This document shows positions 63,150 to 64,000 of a stretch of 64,000 bases of DNA, one piece after another; position 1 is the stretch's first letter, and each line of letters opens with the position of its first letter. The DNA comes from Tenuibacillus multivorans. GTDB lineage: Bacteria; Bacillota; Bacilli; Bacillales; Alkalibacillaceae. A program made the translations under genes and the position numbers. Under the pieces are notes generated by a model, which was given only the letters and a program-made list of their open reading frames with translations, made no database searches and was not told the DNA's origin. The DNA lies in the NCBI RefSeq assembly GCF_900103915.1, contig NZ_FNIG01000004.1:124001-188000 (forward strand), read 5' to 3'.

Positions 63150-63437
63150 GCAGGCAATGAAACCTTTGAGAAGGATCAAAAGCTTATTGGGCGTTTCGCT
63201 ATGAAAATGATGATAAATATATCCGGATTATTTCGATGGCCGTTGATACAGCATTTAAGCGGGTTAGGTATTGGTAAAGGAGCTTTCGTAGGCAACCGAA
63301 AAGTGGGGAGGGACCGTGGCGCTAACATGGTGACATTAAATAGTGGGATTCGCGAAGAGCGCCAGTGGGCACATGAGTTTTATAGTAAAAACGGATTTGT
63401 TGATTCAGCAACAGGGATTTATAAAAATTTACTATAA
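63150..63437 (+). pseudogene. Decayed GNAT acetyltransferase gene
   Basis: Two frames together read one GNAT: YENDDKYIRIISMAVDTAFK in one frame (63202-63261), then GLGIGKGAFVGNRKVG and GANMVTLNSGIREERQWAHE followed by FYSKNGF in another. A frameshift lies near 63262 and the N-terminal part is unclear. The final codons and stop at 63437 are intact. The N-terminal codons of the long open frame from 63051 are not related. Confidence 0.7.
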
Positions 63438-63871
63438 ATCATCTTTGAATGTTAGTCCTCTCTCTAGATATATTTTCAATAAGGTCATGGCTTCACCCCA
63501 ACCAGTGGCGCAATCGATACATGCCTCTTGATCAGCCTTTGAATTGGAATAACCTGTCTCATGAAGTTCGATGAGCGTACCATTTCGAAAGGGTTTCAAC
63601 TGAAAGCTGACTGTTGTAACAGAATCACCAGGGTCCACTGAAAAATAAAGGATTTATGGGGAATTGCCTCAATAATTTCTCCGCCGTCTTTAAAATCAGT
63701 TTGTTCTACACCAAAATCCTTCCATACAAATTGAATTTGTCCAGTACCAAATTCATTAATATTTATACTGGTTTCATCCGTAAACCACGTATTCCATGCA
63801 TCCGCAGATGTCAAAGTTTGATAAACGTCTTCAGGATCACGTTTAACATATGTTCGATGTGAAATGGTCAT
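63432..63871 (-). pseudogene. SRPBCC/AHSA1 gene with a frameshift
   Basis: The N-terminal part from ATG 63871 reads SHRTYVKRDPEDVYQTLTSA and SFIFQW. Near 63636 the sense moves to another frame: VDPGDSVTTVSFQLKPF, then ELHETGYSNSKADQEACIDC and ATGWGEAMTLLKIYLE, ending at 63432. Joined, this is a complete AHSA1-like protein of about 145 residues. One base or a few have been lost. GAGGTAG precedes the ATG; it follows the VOC gene by 6 nt. Confidence 0.8.
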
Positions 63872-63877
63872 TTCTTT

Positions 63878-64000
63878 CTACCTCACTTTTGAAAATTCTA
63901 TTAGTTCAATTTGGTTTCCTGAAGGATCTTTAAAAACGTTATACAACCCAGGTGGGCATGGTTCCGGATTTTGAAAAGCAAAATGAACCCCATTTGTTTT
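63878..64000 (-). CDS. VOC family protein, C-terminal end (partial)
   Basis: The last 40 codons of a glyoxalase-fold protein, entering from beyond the window: GVHFAFQNPEPCPPGLYNVF then KDPSGNQIELIEFSKVR. DPSGNQIELIE carries the final metal-ligand Glu. It precedes the SRPBCC gene on the same strand, a pairing also seen at 44-45 kb. Confidence 0.82.
   Translation of the reverse strand, partial: KTNGVHFAFQNPEPCPPGLYNVFKDPSGNQIELIEFSKVR

Noticed and set aside
63051-63200. N-terminal half of the 128-codon open frame ending at 63437
   Set aside because: The first ~50 codons are antisense to the membrane protein gene and unrelated to GNAT; only the later part is a gene remnant.

Overview
The window is AT-rich and carries a typical Bacillaceae gene set (low-GC, spore-former-type Firmicute). 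The signs are strong AGGAGG-type ribosome sites, frequent TTG and GTG starts, homologues of EcsAB, YclNOPQ, HtpX, YfhD and CsoR-CopZ-CopA, an ECF sigma/anti-sigma pair, and T-box control of trp genes. It is almost certainly chromosomal. A halotolerant relative such as Halobacillus or Alkalibacillus would fit, but I cannot fix the genus. No rRNA, tRNA, CRISPR array, prophage or complete transposase gene was seen.

Layout: 1-5.3 kb holds a NarL-type two-component system and a three-gene ABC exporter. From 5.3 to 13 kb come HtpX, a double-psi beta-barrel protein, an operon ending in ecsAB, a DUF456 protein and a lipoprotein hydrolase, plus two copies of a GGCTGGGAC-bounded repeat. From 13 to 24.5 kb come a chemoreceptor, gene remnants, a GAF-PAS-GGDEF cyclase, a NUDIX hydrolase, an ECF sigma factor with its anti-sigma, a secreted esterase, a NERD protein and small-domain proteins. 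From 24.5 to 29 kb lies a Fur-boxed siderophore importer (yclNOPQ type) with a MerR regulator. A free-standing structured RNA candidate sits near 30.2 kb. From 34.3 to 39.5 kb lies trpDCFBA behind two tandem T-boxes, both with UGG specifiers, and with no trpE at the locus. From 39.5 to 47 kb are a membrane GGDEF protein, an SDR, a threonine dehydratase-like enzyme, an ArsR-SRPBCC fusion, methyltransferases and an HD hydrolase. From 47 to 50 kb lie a possible type I toxin gene, a PadR operon and a 980-bp transposase-free mobile cassette. From 50.4 to 53.7 kb is a CsoR-copZ-csoR-copA copper module with a third CsoR-like site in front of a divergent membrane protein. From 54 to 64 kb are a YfhD-like gene, an Mta-like MerR, a Doc/AbrB toxin-antitoxin pair, a racemase and a run of lipoproteins and decayed genes.

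The most unusual signal is a set of five intergenic arrays of short degenerate repeats with a period of 20-21 nt. Each locus has its own 7-11 nt core (TATGCGCG, TTCCACATAAAT, TATGAGCGA, GATTCGCC, ATTGGGGAAT). Several begin at or inside the stop codon of the upstream gene. Other notable items are the 980-bp cassette (23-bp inverted ends, 9-bp target duplication) that split a terminator hairpin, a 95-nt hairpin-rich insertion in a histidine phosphatase gene, and the CsoR-linked membrane protein. Start codons were chosen by ribosome-site spacing where several were possible.
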